Origin: Salinisphaera sp049568105
GTDB lineage: Bacteria; Pseudomonadota; Gammaproteobacteria; Nevskiales; Salinisphaeraceae
Direction of reading: 5' to 3'
DNA length: 64,000 nt
Assembly: GCF_049568105.1 (NCBI RefSeq)
Contig: NZ_CP145335.1
Coordinates: 3,472,001-3,536,000 of the forward strand
Under the pieces are notes generated by a model. It searched no databases, was not told the DNA's origin, and saw nothing but the letters and a program-made list of their open reading frames with translations. Shown piece by piece: positions 17,199 through 25,770 of the stretch; position 1 is the first letter of the stretch; each line of letters opens with the position of its first letter. The position numbers were made by a program, and so were the translations under genes.

Positions 17199-18032
17199 TT
17201 GAGTATTTATGCGATCGGCGATATTCACGGGGCCCGGCACATGCTGGATACCCTCCTCGAGCGCCTGGCCGAGCGAGGCCCGATAGAACAGCTCTGGTTC
17301 GTCGGCGACCTGGTCAATCGCGGCCCCGACTCGCTCAACGTGGTCCGCCGGGTTCGTGATCTCGGCGATCGGGCCGTTACGGTACTCGGCAATCACGACC
17401 TCAGTCTGTTGGCTCTGGCCTGTCGCCCCGATGCCGAACAGCAGGCGTCGGCCGATCTACGCCGTTTTCTGGGCGCCGAAGACAGTCCCGAACTACTCGA
17501 ATGGCTGCGTCATCGGCCGCTGATGCATAGTGATCCCGCGCTCGGCTGGACGATGGTACATGCTGGCCTACCGCCGAACTGGCACGTCGCGGAAGCACTC
17601 ACCCATGCACGCGAGCTGGAACAGGCCCTGCGCGGTCCCGACTACGGCAGTTTCCTGCACGCTTTGTACGGCAACACGCCAGATCAATGGTCCCCGGCGC
17701 TCGAAGGCATCGAGCGACTACGCTTCATTGCCAATGCATTGACGCGACTGCGCTTCGTCGCCCCTGCCCAGCGGCTCGACATGACCTATAAAAAAACCCT
17801 GGCCGAAGCACCGGACGGTCTCGTGCCCTGGTTCCGTGCCCGCGGACGCGTCAACGCGGACTCGCGCATCGTCTTCGGACACTGGTCGGCCCTCGAGCAC
17901 ATCGCATGGCCGGATCACAACGTCTGGGGCATCGATACCGGCGCGGCCTGGGGCGGGCCGTTGACCGCCCTCGATTTGACCCGCGACACACCCGAGCTGA
18001 TCCAGGTCGCGCCCGATCCGGTACAAGCCTGA
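17199..18032 (+). CDS. apaH: Diadenosine tetraphosphatase ApaH (symmetrical)
   Basis: 277 residues. The only start that keeps the conserved N-terminus (MSIYAIGDIHG) is a TTG at 17199; an in-frame stop lies at 17169 and there is no ATG or GTG between. Metallophosphoesterase motifs are GDIHG (7-11), GDLVNRG (36-42) and GNHD (64-67), with later histidines in VHAGLPP and FGHWS. It splits Ap4A into two ADP and also decaps Np4-capped RNA in E. coli. No ribosome-binding site is evident, so coupling to the preceding membrane-protein gene is possible. Confidence 0.95.
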   Translation: MSIYAIGDIHGARHMLDTLLERLAERGPIEQLWFVGDLVNRGPDSLNVVRRVRDLGDRAVTVLGNHDLSLLALACRPDAEQQASADLRRFLGAEDSPELLEWLRHRPLMHSDPALGWTMVHAGLPPNWHVAEALTHARELEQALRGPDYGSFLHALYGNTPDQWSPALEGIERLRFIANALTRLRFVAPAQRLDMTYKKTLAEAPDGLVPWFRARGRVNADSRIVFGHWSALEHIAWPDHNVWGIDTGAAWGGPLTALDLTRDTPELIQVAPDPVQA

Positions 18033-18316
18033 GCTGGCGCCGCCGAGCGCTCTGCGCCACGGCGCTCCCGGTCTATCCAAACCGATGACCTGCAACGCCT
18101 TTCGTACAGCGCTCGCTGCTTGGACGGCCATAGCGCGACGCGCGCTGTGAACCACCGATGCCGACAACGGCAATACCCGCGCCCGCCTGGTTAGACCGCT
18201 CAACGGCCGCACGCGGCCTGCATGCGCCTTCGGTTGGTTCTAATTGAGCCAGCTGCTCACCAAGAACGCGCCCCTGCCGCCATTCATCGCTGCGCTCGCT
18301 CATCCATGGCACGCAT
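18033..18316. other. Convergent gap between apaH and the alpha operon
   Basis: 284 bases without a supported gene. A 6-base dyad, GAGCGC (18045-18050) with GCGCTC (18062-18067), could end apaH transcripts but has no U-tract. The real terminator of the region is the next feature, which may also serve apaH from the other side. Confidence 0.4.
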
Positions 18317-18349
18317 AAAAAAAGGCCGACTCCAAGAGAGCCGGCCTTT
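18317..18349 (-). terminator. Intrinsic terminator of the alpha ribosomal operon
   Basis: On the minus strand a GC-rich stem (AAAGGCCG with CGGCCTTT, extended past one mismatch by CTC/GAG) is followed by seven T. It lies 35 bases after the rplQ stop. The symmetric A/T flanks mean it could act on plus-strand transcripts from apaH too. Confidence 0.9.
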
Positions 18350-18383
18350 ATCGATCAAGCAATCGATCGCCCTATGCGGGCTA

Positions 18384-18770
18384 TCAATCCTCGTCTTCGT
18401 CGCCCTCGACCGCGGGCCGATCCACGAGCTCGACAAACGCCATCGGCGCATTGTCGCCCGGCCGGTAACCGCACTTGAGAATACGTAGATAGCCGCCCGG
18501 CCGGTTCGAATACCGGTTGCCGAGTTCACCGAACAACTTGCCGACAGCTTCCTTATCGCGCAGGCGCGCGAAAGCCAGACGACGATTGGCGACGCTGTCA
18601 GTCTTGGACAGCGTGATTAGCGGCTCCGCGACCCGACGCAACTCTTTGGCGCGCGGCAACGTCGTACGGATCAGCTCTTCCTTGAACAGCGACGCAGACA
18701 GATTTTTCAGCATGGCAGCGCGATGCGAGGACTCACGCCCCAGGTTGCTGCCGCTCTTGCGATGACGCAT
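18384..18770 (-). CDS. rplQ: 50S ribosomal protein L17
   Basis: 128 residues opening MRHRKSGSNLGRESSHRAAMLKN-like sequence conserved in all bacterial L17. The C-terminus has a short acidic tail (EGDEDED). It is the last gene of the alpha operon, 53 bases after rpoA, followed by a strong terminator. L17 sits near the exit of the peptide tunnel. Confidence 0.98.
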   Translation of the reverse strand: MRHRKSGSNLGRESSHRAAMLKNLSASLFKEELIRTTLPRAKELRRVAEPLITLSKTDSVANRRLAFARLRDKEAVGKLFGELGNRYSNRPGGYLRILKCGYRPGDNAPMAFVELVDRPAVEGDEDED

Positions 18771-18823
18771 AACGATAATTCCTTAGCGAACGGACGACGA
18801 CCGTGACCAGAAGGCCCGGGTCT

Positions 18824-19810
18824 TCAGGCTTTTTCGAGTTCTGCCGGCGGCCAGTTCTCGACCGTCATACCCAGCTTGAGATTGTGCTCGGCCAGCACTT
18901 CGCTGATCTCGGTCAGCGACTTCTTACCGAGATTCGGCGTACGCATCAACTCGGTCTCGGTCCGCTGGACCAGATCACCCACATAGTGGATGTCTTCTGC
19001 TTTTAGGCAGTTGGTCGAACGCACTGTGAGTTCGAGATCCTCGATCGGCTTGAGCAACGTCGGATCGATCGTACCCGAATCGCCTTTGCGCGACGATTCT
19101 TCACGAGCTTCGAGGTCCACAAACACCGACAGCTGATCGTAGAGCGTGCCAGCGGCGGTCCGGACCGCATCCTGCGGTTCGACACTGCCGTTGGTCTCGA
19201 TATCCAGAATCAGCTTATCCAGGTCGGTGCGCTGCTCAACACGAGCCCGATCGACCGAATAGCTCACCCGACGAATCGGCGAGAACGATGCGTCCAGGCG
19301 CAAGGCGCCGATTTCACTCGCACCGGTATCTTCTTCACCCGGCTCGGACTTGCTTTGGGCTGCCTGGTAACCACGCCCTTTGCGCACTTTCATGCTCATG
19401 CGCAATTCGCCGGTGGTCAGATGCGCGATCACCAAATCCGGGTTGACAATCTCGACATCGTGATCGGTCGTGATGTCACCGGCAGTCACCGCCCCAGCAC
19501 CGGACTTGTGAAGGTGCAACTCGGCCTCGTCGCGCTCATGCATGCGCACGGCGACATTTTTCAGATTCAACAAGACGTCGATGACGTCTTCCTGCATGCC
19601 GTCGACCGTGGTGTACTCATGCAGCACACCATCGATCGAGACTTCCGTGATCGCTGCGCCCGGGATGGACGACAGCAGAATCCGGCGGATTGCGTTGCCA
19701 AGCGTATGCCCATAGCCCCGCTCGAGCGGCTCGAGCGAGATCTTGGCACGTCGGTCGCTCACGCGCTCGACCTCGACCAGGCGCGGCTTCAGCAAATCAT
19801 TGGACTGCAT
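18824..19810 (-). CDS. rpoA: RNA polymerase alpha subunit
   Basis: 328 residues from the ATG at 19810 (MQSNDLLKPRLVEVERV); a TTG two codons upstream is less likely because AGAGG sits before the ATG. The N-terminal assembly domain contains RRILLSSIPGAAITEV, and the C-terminal helix-hairpin domain contains VRSTNCLKAEDIHYVGDLV and PNLGKKSLTEI, the UP-element and activator contact surface. Linker length is normal. It lies between rpsD and rplQ as in E. coli. Confidence 0.98.
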   Translation of the reverse strand: MQSNDLLKPRLVEVERVSDRRAKISLEPLERGYGHTLGNAIRRILLSSIPGAAITEVSIDGVLHEYTTVDGMQEDVIDVLLNLKNVAVRMHERDEAELHLHKSGAGAVTAGDITTDHDVEIVNPDLVIAHLTTGELRMSMKVRKGRGYQAAQSKSEPGEEDTGASEIGALRLDASFSPIRRVSYSVDRARVEQRTDLDKLILDIETNGSVEPQDAVRTAAGTLYDQLSVFVDLEAREESSRKGDSGTIDPTLLKPIEDLELTVRSTNCLKAEDIHYVGDLVQRTETELMRTPNLGKKSLTEISEVLAEHNLKLGMTVENWPPAELEKA

Positions 19811-19850
19811 ATGCAAATACCTCTAGCTGCGAATGCAGCGCGGCCTACGT

Positions 19851-20474
19851 TTACTTCGAGTAAAGCTCGACGACCAAGTTTTCGTTGATATCGGGCAATA
19901 CCTGATCGCGATCCGGAATCGACTTGTAAGTCCCCTTGAGGCCTTTTTCGTCGACTTCTAGCCAGTCACCAAAACCAAGCTGCGAGGCTACCTGGATCGA
20001 TTCCAGGATACGGTTCTGCTGCTTGGCCTTGTTGCGGATCGCAACGACATCGCCTACCCCAACCTGATAGGACGGGATGTTGACCATGCGATCATTGACC
20101 GCGATCGCCTTATGATTGACCAGCTGCCGCGCTTCTGCGCGGGTAGCAGCAAAGCCCATCCGATAGACGACGTTATCGAGGCGCGACTCCAGAAGCTGCA
20201 ACAGAACTACGCCGGTCGCGCCCTTCTGGCTGGCCGCCTTCTTATAGTAGTTGCGGAACTGGTTTTCCAGCACGCCATACATATGCCGCAGTTTTTGCTT
20301 TTCCCGCAGCTGGAGGGCATAGTCTGAAAGACGCTGACGACGCTGCGTGCCTTGCGCACCCGGCGGCGTATCAATTTTGCACTTGCCTTCCAGCGAGCGG
20401 CCGCGACCCTTAAGCAGCAGGTCGGTGCCAGCGCGACGCGAAAGCTTGCACTTGGGACCCGTGTATTTCGCCAT
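19851..20474 (-). CDS. rpsD: 30S ribosomal protein S4
   Basis: 207 residues, opening MAKYTGPKCKLSRRAGTDL, with the S4 RNA-binding domain at about 97-160 (SRLDNVVYRMGFAATRAEARQLVNH). It initiates 16S assembly and in E. coli represses the alpha operon by binding the leader upstream of rpsM. It has no N-terminal zinc cysteine cluster; only one Cys (residue 9) is in that region, plus one in GKCKI. It lies 28 bases after rpsK. Confidence 0.98.
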   Translation of the reverse strand: MAKYTGPKCKLSRRAGTDLLLKGRGRSLEGKCKIDTPPGAQGTQRRQRLSDYALQLREKQKLRHMYGVLENQFRNYYKKAASQKGATGVVLLQLLESRLDNVVYRMGFAATRAEARQLVNHKAIAVNDRMVNIPSYQVGVGDVVAIRNKAKQQNRILESIQVASQLGFGDWLEVDEKGLKGTYKSIPDRDQVLPDINENLVVELYSK

Positions 20475-20502
20475 GATTCGTTACCTTTTTCGCTGAGGCG
20501 CG

Positions 20503-20907
20503 CTAGACGCGGCGCTTCTTCGGCGGACGACAGCCGTTATGCGGGATCGGGGTGACATCGATGATGCTCGTCACTTTGAAACCCGAGCCATTAAGCGAGC
20601 GCACGGCTGCCTCACGGCCCGGACCCGGGCCTTTAACGCGCACTTCGAGATTTTTGACCCCGTACTGCGATGCGCCTTCGCCAGCGCGCTCGGCTGCGAC
20701 CTGCGCGGCAAACGGCGTGCTCTTGCGCGAGCCCTTGAAACCGCAGGTTCCCGAGGTGCACCAGGACAGCACATTGCCCTGCCGATCGGAGATCGTAATG
20801 ATGGTATTGTTGAACGTGGCATACACGAATGCGATGCCATCGGTCACGTTCCGACGTGCACGCGCCTTGCGGCTGCGGGTATTCGAGGTGGACGTACCTG
20901 TCGCCAT
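20503..20907 (-). CDS. rpsK: 30S ribosomal protein S11
   Basis: 134 residues with the conserved core VYATFNNTIITISD and the Arg-rich end PHNGCRPPKKRRV. S11 lines the mRNA exit channel on the platform. The N-terminus is Thr/Ser/Arg-rich (TGTSTSNTRSRKARARR), slightly longer than in E. coli. It lies 36 bases after rpsM. Confidence 0.98.
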   Translation of the reverse strand: MATGTSTSNTRSRKARARRNVTDGIAFVYATFNNTIITISDRQGNVLSWCTSGTCGFKGSRKSTPFAAQVAAERAGEGASQYGVKNLEVRVKGPGPGREAAVRSLNGSGFKVTSIIDVTPIPHNGCRPPKKRRV

Positions 20908-20943
20908 AATGTCTATCTACCTGTAATCTCGCGAAGAACGCTA

Positions 20944-21300
20944 CTAGCGGCGGATCGGGCGGCGCGGGCCCTTCCGGGTCCGCGAGTTGGTTTTCGTACG
21001 CTGACCGCGGACCGGCAAACCACGACGGTGCCGCACGCCGCGATAGCAGCCTAGATCCATCAAACGCTTGATGTTCATGGATACTTCACGACGCAGATCA
21101 CCTTCAATGGTGTGCTGCTGAACTTCAGCCCGCAGCGCCTCGACTTCACCTTCGGTGAGATCGCGGACCCGAGTATCGGTGGCAACACCGGCGGCCTTGC
21201 AAATCTCACGAGCGCGGGTATGACCCACGCCATACAGCGACGTCAGCGCAATTGCGGCATGCTTGTTGATCGGGAGATTGACTCCAGCGATTCGCGCCAT
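20944..21300 (-). CDS. rpsM: 30S ribosomal protein S13
   Basis: 118 residues, opening MARIAGVNLPINKHAAIALT, with the basic C-terminal tail TNSRTRKGPRRPIRR that contacts P-site tRNA. It is the first gene of the alpha transcription unit here: a good promoter and a leader hairpin lie in the 113 bases between rpmJ and this ATG. Confidence 0.98.
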   Translation of the reverse strand: MARIAGVNLPINKHAAIALTSLYGVGHTRAREICKAAGVATDTRVRDLTEGEVEALRAEVQQHTIEGDLRREVSMNIKRLMDLGCYRGVRHRRGLPVRGQRTKTNSRTRKGPRRPIRR

Positions 21301-21333
21301 TTGATTGAACTCCCAGCTCGCGGGTGCAGGACG

Positions 21334-21355
21334 CGTTCGCTAAAAAGCGCGAACG
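21334..21355 (-). promoter_or_regulatory. Leader hairpin upstream of rpsM, possible S4 target
   Basis: A perfect 7-base stem, CGTTCGC (21334-21340) with GCGAACG (21349-21355), lies in the leader downstream of the predicted start at about 21367. In E. coli S4 represses this operon by binding a leader pseudoknot. Position fits, but I could not prove a pseudoknot. Confidence 0.4.
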
Positions 21356-21373
21356 ACGCCGGAAAAGCCCGCC

Positions 21374-21402
21374 ATCTTATCTTTAAAAAACGACTTTGAC
21401 AA
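21374..21402 (-). promoter_or_regulatory. Alpha operon promoter between rpmJ and rpsM
   Basis: The minus-strand -35 box TTGTCA (21397-21402), a 17-base spacer and -10 box TAAGAT (21374-21379) are followed by a GC-rich discriminator (GGCGGGC). It would let rpsM-rplQ be made independently of the spc operon. Confidence 0.65.
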
Positions 21403-21413
21403 TACCGCGCGGA

Positions 21414-21530
21414 CTAACCTTGGCGCTGTTTATGCCTTGGGTCCGTCGAGCAGATCACCATCACCGCACCGTTACGGCGGATGACCTTGCAGTTGCGGCA
21501 AATTTTCTTGACCGATGCTCTAACTTTCAT
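21414..21530 (-). CDS. rpmJ: 50S ribosomal protein L36
   Basis: 38 residues: MKVRASVKKICRNCKVIRRN, then GAVMVICSTDPRHKQRQG. The zinc ribbon ligands Cys11, Cys14, Cys27 and His33 are all present (the C+ form). It follows secY by 56 bases, the usual end of the spc operon. Confidence 0.97.
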   Translation of the reverse strand: MKVRASVKKICRNCKVIRRNGAVMVICSTDPRHKQRQG

Positions 21531-21586
21531 CTCGTTCCTCTACTGTGACAGTCGTCACGTACCAGCCGAAGTCGGCAAGGACGCTG

Positions 21587-22936
21587 CTAACGCAGCATCC
21601 CTGCGCGACCACCGGACTTCAGGTTGTTCTTGCGCATCAAACCTTCGTACTGATGCGACATCAGATGGGCTTGAAGCTGGGCCATGAAATCCATGACCAC
21701 GACCACGATGATCAGAAGCGACGTACCACCGAAATAGAACGGCACGTTGTACTTCAGAATCAGAAGTTCAGGCAGCAAACAGACCAAAGTGACATACACC
21801 GCACCGGCGACTGTTAGTCGGGTGAGCACGGTATCGATGTAATTGGCTGTTTGTACGCCTGGCCGAACACCAGGAATGAACGCGCCTGACTTCTTAAGAT
21901 TTTCTGCTGTCTCGCGCGAATCGAAGACCAACGCGGTATAGAAGAAACAGAAGAAAATGATCATGCCCGAATAGAACAGCACATAAAGCGGCTGTCCTGG
22001 GGCAATCGCGTTCGATACCCAGTTGGCAACGCTACCGCCTTCGCCAAGAAAGCGAATCACCGTCGCCGGGAACAAAATGATGCTCGAGGCGAAGATCGGT
22101 GGAATCACGCCGGCCATGTTCAGCTTCAACGGCAGATGCTGAGTCTGGGCCGAATACATCCGACGCCCACTCTGTCGTTGCGCATGATGTACCGGAATAC
22201 GTCGTTGCGCGCGCTCGACAAACACCACGAAAGCCAACACGGCAAGTGCGCCCACGAACAGCGCGACCACGAAGAAGAAACTCAACTCCCCGGTACGTAC
22301 CAGATCTAGAGTACCCCCGATCGCCGACGGCAACCCTGCGACGATCGCAGAGAAGATCAGCATCGAAATGCCGTTACCGATACCGCGCTCGGTCACCTGT
22401 TCGCCGAGCCACATCAAGAACAACGCGCCCGTCGTCAACGTGACCGCCGTTGTGAAGATGAACTCGAACTCGCTCACGCCATTCAGCGCGATACCTTGGT
22501 TCCAGAGCGCTATCCCGGTCCCGATCGACTGGAAGCTTGCCAGTACCACAGTCCCGTAACGGGTGTACTGGGTGATCTTACGACGACCAGACTCGCCTTC
22601 CTTCTTCAGCTCTTTGAGCGTCGGAATCGTTGCGGTCAGCAGCTGCATGATGATCGATGCCGAGATATACGGCATCACACCTAGTGCGAATATCGACAGA
22701 CGCTTAAGCGCGCCGCCGGTAAACATTACGCCGACATCAAGAATCGTGCCCGATTGCTGCTCGAATAAACGCGCTAGCTCGGCAGGATCGATTCCCGGCA
22801 CCGGGATGAAACTGCCGATACGGAACACGACCAACGCACCGAGCAGGAACAGCAAACGCTGCCTGATCTCGGTGAGATTGCCGGCGTTCGGCATCATGCC
22901 ACCGCCGCCGCCCGGATTGTTGGACCGCTTGGCCAT
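21587..22936 (-). CDS. secY: Protein translocase channel subunit SecY
   Basis: 449 residues with ten membrane segments. The plug and pore region includes GVMPYISASIIMQLLTATIPTL, and the basic cytoplasmic loop includes KKEGESGRRKITQYTRYGT. The C5 loop (VERAQRRIPVHHAQRQSGRR) needed for SecA and ribosome contact is intact. It starts two bases after rplO. SecE is encoded 26 kb away near nusG. Confidence 0.98.
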   Translation of the reverse strand: MAKRSNNPGGGGGMMPNAGNLTEIRQRLLFLLGALVVFRIGSFIPVPGIDPAELARLFEQQSGTILDVGVMFTGGALKRLSIFALGVMPYISASIIMQLLTATIPTLKELKKEGESGRRKITQYTRYGTVVLASFQSIGTGIALWNQGIALNGVSEFEFIFTTAVTLTTGALFLMWLGEQVTERGIGNGISMLIFSAIVAGLPSAIGGTLDLVRTGELSFFFVVALFVGALAVLAFVVFVERAQRRIPVHHAQRQSGRRMYSAQTQHLPLKLNMAGVIPPIFASSIILFPATVIRFLGEGGSVANWVSNAIAPGQPLYVLFYSGMIIFFCFFYTALVFDSRETAENLKKSGAFIPGVRPGVQTANYIDTVLTRLTVAGAVYVTLVCLLPELLILKYNVPFYFGGTSLLIIVVVVMDFMAQLQAHLMSHQYEGLMRKNNLKSGGRAGMLR

Positions 22937-22938
22937 AA

Positions 22939-23367
22939 CTATTTAGCGACCGAGCCGCCTGCCGATTCGATCGCCTGGCGCGCACCTGCACTCGCACCGA
23001 CGCCCTTGAGCGTGACCACGCTGGTCAACTCACCCGAGGCGATCACCTTCGCCTTACGGGCCTGTCGCGGTACGACGCCGGCTTCCTTGAGCGTGGCCAG
23101 GTCGACATCGCCCGACAATTTGCCGAGCGTATCGAGCCGCACTTCATAGGTTGCGGTATCCGGGGCCTTGAAGCCGCGTTTCGGAATACGGCGCTGCAAC
23201 GGCATCTGGCCGCCTTCGAAGCCGACCTTCTTGTAGCCGCCACTGCGGGCATGCTGGCCCTTATGACCGCGGCCGGCCGTCTTGCCGAGATCCGAACCCG
23301 GACCACGACCGACGCGCTTGGCCGTCGGGCGGGAACCCTTGCTGTAATGCAAGTCATTGAGTTTCAT
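22939..23367 (-). CDS. rplO: 50S ribosomal protein L15
   Basis: 142 residues, opening MKLNDLHYSKGSRPTAKRVG, with the glycine-rich GRGPGSDLGKTAGRGHKGQ segment that threads 23S rRNA. It starts one base after the rpmD stop and ends two bases before secY, so translation is probably coupled. Confidence 0.98.
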   Translation of the reverse strand: MKLNDLHYSKGSRPTAKRVGRGPGSDLGKTAGRGHKGQHARSGGYKKVGFEGGQMPLQRRIPKRGFKAPDTATYEVRLDTLGKLSGDVDLATLKEAGVVPRQARKAKVIASGELTSVVTLKGVGASAGARQAIESAGGSVAK

Positions 23368-23368
23368 T

Positions 23369-23554
23369 TCAGACCTCCTCGACCGCGAGCATATCCGCGA
23401 CTTTGTTGATCATGCCGCGGTTTTCGGGCGTATCGGCCACTTCAACCGAATGGTTCACACGACGCAGACCCAGGCCGCGGACGCAGGCGCGATGGCGCTC
23501 CACACGGCCGATGGGGCTCTTGATCAGCGTTACTTTAATCCGCTTGTCTGCCAT
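23369..23554 (-). CDS. rpmD: 50S ribosomal protein L30
   Basis: 61 residues with the short L30 fold, ADKRIKVTLIKSPIGR and GLGLRRVNHSVEV. Normal size. It is packed between rpsE (11-base gap) and rplO (1-base gap) in spc order. Confidence 0.97.
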   Translation of the reverse strand: MADKRIKVTLIKSPIGRVERHRACVRGLGLRRVNHSVEVADTPENRGMINKVADMLAVEEV

Positions 23555-23565
23555 GACCGCCTCGT

Positions 23566-24075
23566 TTAAGCCGTGATTTCTTCGACGGACTTGCCGCGCT
23601 TGGCAGCAATGAACTCCGGATCATGCATGTCGCGCAGACCATTGATGGTCGCACGCACCAAGTTGATCGGATTGCGCGATCCGTAGCTCTTGCACAGCAC
23701 GTTGTTCACGCCTGCAACTTCAAATACAGCGCGCATGCCGCCGCCGGCGATGACGCCCGTACCTTCCGAGGCCGGACGCATGATCACTTTGCTCGAGCCG
23801 TGGCGGCCGACGATGGCGTGCTGCAAGGTCGATCCGTCTTTAACCTGGACTCGAACCATGCTCTTGCGGGCAGCTTCCATCGCTTTGGCGATCGCCAGCG
23901 GCACTTCACGTGCCTTGCCATAACCGAAACCGACGCGGCCTTCGCCGTCGCCGACCACCGTCAGCGCGGTGAAGCCGAATTGACGGCCGCCTTTGACCAC
24001 TTTGGCGACGCGATTGACGGTGACCAGCTTCTCGAGCAGGTCGCCTTCGGTGCGTTGTTCGTTACGTGTTGCCAT
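23566..24075 (-). CDS. rpsE: 30S ribosomal protein S5
   Basis: 169 residues. The N-terminal dsRNA-binding-like domain contains RVAKVVKGGRQFGFTALTVV and the C-terminal domain contains ASEGTGVIAGGGMRAVFEV. Residues where spectinomycin-resistance changes occur in E. coli lie in a normal-looking loop (VNRVAKVVKGG). It sits in spc order after rplR. Confidence 0.98.
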   Translation of the reverse strand: MATRNEQRTEGDLLEKLVTVNRVAKVVKGGRQFGFTALTVVGDGEGRVGFGYGKAREVPLAIAKAMEAARKSMVRVQVKDGSTLQHAIVGRHGSSKVIMRPASEGTGVIAGGGMRAVFEVAGVNNVLCKSYGSRNPINLVRATINGLRDMHDPEFIAAKRGKSVEEITA

Positions 24076-24087
24076 GTCTCGTATCCG

Positions 24088-24447
24088 TTAGAACTGCAGG
24101 CCATTGTCGCGGGCCGCGTCGGCCAGCGCCTTGATCCGGCCGTGATAGGCAAAGCCCGAGCGATCGAAGGCGACCTCCTGAATGCCCGCGGCCTTGGCGC
24201 GTTCGGCGATGGTGCGGCCGATAAACTGAGCGGCGTCCTTGTTGCCACCATGGCCGGACAACTGCCCACGCAGATCTCGCTCGTTGGTCGATGCCGCCAC
24301 CAGCGTGCGCCCTCCATCGGGCGACACGATCTGGGCATAAATATGCTTTGGCGTGCGATGTACCGACAGACGATGCGCACCGAGGTTGCGCATGTGCATG
24401 CGAGCCCGGCGTGCGCGCCGTAGACGAGAAACCGTTTTCTTGTGCAT
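24088..24447 (-). CDS. rplR: 50S ribosomal protein L18
   Basis: 119 residues, with basic RLRRARRARMHMRN near the start and the conserved GGNKDAAQFIGRTIAERAK-type core for 5S rRNA binding. It follows rplF by 36 bases. Confidence 0.98.
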   Translation of the reverse strand: MHKKTVSRLRRARRARMHMRNLGAHRLSVHRTPKHIYAQIVSPDGGRTLVAASTNERDLRGQLSGHGGNKDAAQFIGRTIAERAKAAGIQEVAFDRSGFAYHGRIKALADAARDNGLQF

Positions 24448-24483
24448 AACGATCCTGAATCCGTTGATGTAGGCGAGAACGCG

Positions 24484-25014
24484 CTACTTCTTCTTGGCGT
24501 CTTTGCGCACGATGCGCTCGTCGTCATACCGAATGCCCTTACCCTTGTAAGGCTCCGGCGGCCGGTAGGCGCGGATCTCGGCCGCAGCCTGGCCAACGAC
24601 TTGCTTATCCGCGCCCTTGAGCACGATCTCGGTCGCGCTCGGCGTTTCGACCGTGACGCCCTGCGGCATCTCATAGACGACCGGGTGCGACAGGCCAAGC
24701 GACAAGTTCACCTTGTTGCCCTGGGCCTGAGCACGGTAACCGACGCCTTCCAGCTGCAACTTGCGCTCGAAGCCTTCCGACACACCGCGCACCATATTGG
24801 CCACCGTGGCGCGGACCGTTCCGGCCATTGCCATGTTCGGCTGGCGGCCAACCGGTTTGGCACGCGCGGCACCGTCCTCGACTTCGACTTCGACACCGGT
24901 CGGCAACCGGAACAGCAATTCACCGCCCTTGCCTTTGACGGTGACTTCGCGACCGTTAACAACGCACTCCACGCCGCTGGGCAGCGTGACGGGGGCTTTG
25001 GCTACTCGAGACAT
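24484..25014 (-). CDS. rplF: 50S ribosomal protein L6
   Basis: 176 residues, opening MSRVAKAPVTLPSGVE, with the C-terminal conserved YRPPEPYKGKGIRY and a basic KKDAKKK-like end (here RKDAKKK). L6 contacts the sarcin-ricin region. It lies 25 bases after rpsH. Confidence 0.98.
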   Translation of the reverse strand: MSRVAKAPVTLPSGVECVVNGREVTVKGKGGELLFRLPTGVEVEVEDGAARAKPVGRQPNMAMAGTVRATVANMVRGVSEGFERKLQLEGVGYRAQAQGNKVNLSLGLSHPVVYEMPQGVTVETPSATEIVLKGADKQVVGQAAAEIRAYRPPEPYKGKGIRYDDERIVRKDAKKK

Positions 25015-25039
25015 AAACTCGCTCCTCGTCGGCTGGCCG

Positions 25040-25435
25040 CTACGATACGTAGCAGAGGACTTCGCCGCCGTGACCGGCCTCGCGGGCCGCCCGGTCGGAC
25101 ATCACACCCTGCGACGTCGAGATGATAGAAATACCTAGGCCACCGACGACTTCCGGCACTTCCTGCTTGCCGCAATACAGTCGAAGACCAGGCTTGGAGG
25201 CGCGCTCGATATACTCGATCACACCATGGCCTTGGAAGTACTTCAGGCCAACGCGCAGACGCGGCTTGCCGTCCACTTCGCGGGTTTCGAAGCCCGAAAT
25301 GTAGCCTTCTGCCTCGAGCACCTTCGCAATCGCGAGCTTGAGCTTCGAGGAGGGCATTTCCACGCTTTCCTTATCCGCCGACTGCCCGTTACGAATACGG
25401 GTCAGCATGTCGGCGATGGGGTCAGTCATACTCAT
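25040..25435 (-). CDS. rpsH: 30S ribosomal protein S8
   Basis: 131 residues, opening MSMTDPIADMLTRIRNGQ, with the conserved end ISTSQGVMSDRAAREAGHGG. In E. coli S8 represses the spc operon by binding near the start of rplE; I did not identify that site here. It lies 27 bases after rpsN. Confidence 0.98.
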   Translation of the reverse strand: MSMTDPIADMLTRIRNGQSADKESVEMPSSKLKLAIAKVLEAEGYISGFETREVDGKPRLRVGLKYFQGHGVIEYIERASKPGLRLYCGKQEVPEVVGGLGISIISTSQGVMSDRAAREAGHGGEVLCYVS

Positions 25436-25462
25436 GCGTACCGATACCTAATTAACTGTGAA

Positions 25463-25768
25463 CTACCAGGACGAGAGCACGAGGCCGGGCACTTCGCCCC
25501 GCATCGCCGCTTCACGGAGCTTATTGCGCGACAGACCGAACTTGCGATAAACGCCTTTCGGACGTCCAGTCGCACGGCAGCGTCGCGTCACACGGGTCGG
25601 ACTGGCATCGCGCGGCAGCGCCTGCAGTTCCAACGCAGCGGCGTAGCGCTCTTCCGGCGTGGCTTCCGCATCGTTCATGCGCGCCTTGATCGCCTCACGC
25701 TTGGCCGCGTACTTGGCTACGATTTTCTTGCGCTTCTCATCACGCGCAATCATGCTTTTTTTCGCCAT
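25463..25768 (-). CDS. rpsN: 30S ribosomal protein S14 (zinc-free type)
   Basis: 101 residues, the long form with only one Cys (TRRCRATGRP) and no CxxC pairs, so it is the zinc-independent type. The C-terminus GVYRKFGLSRNKLREAAMRG is invariant-like. It starts two bases after rplE. Confidence 0.97.
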   Translation of the reverse strand: MAKKSMIARDEKRKKIVAKYAAKREAIKARMNDAEATPEERYAAALELQALPRDASPTRVTRRCRATGRPKGVYRKFGLSRNKLREAAMRGEVPGLVLSSW

Positions 25769-25770
25769 AA

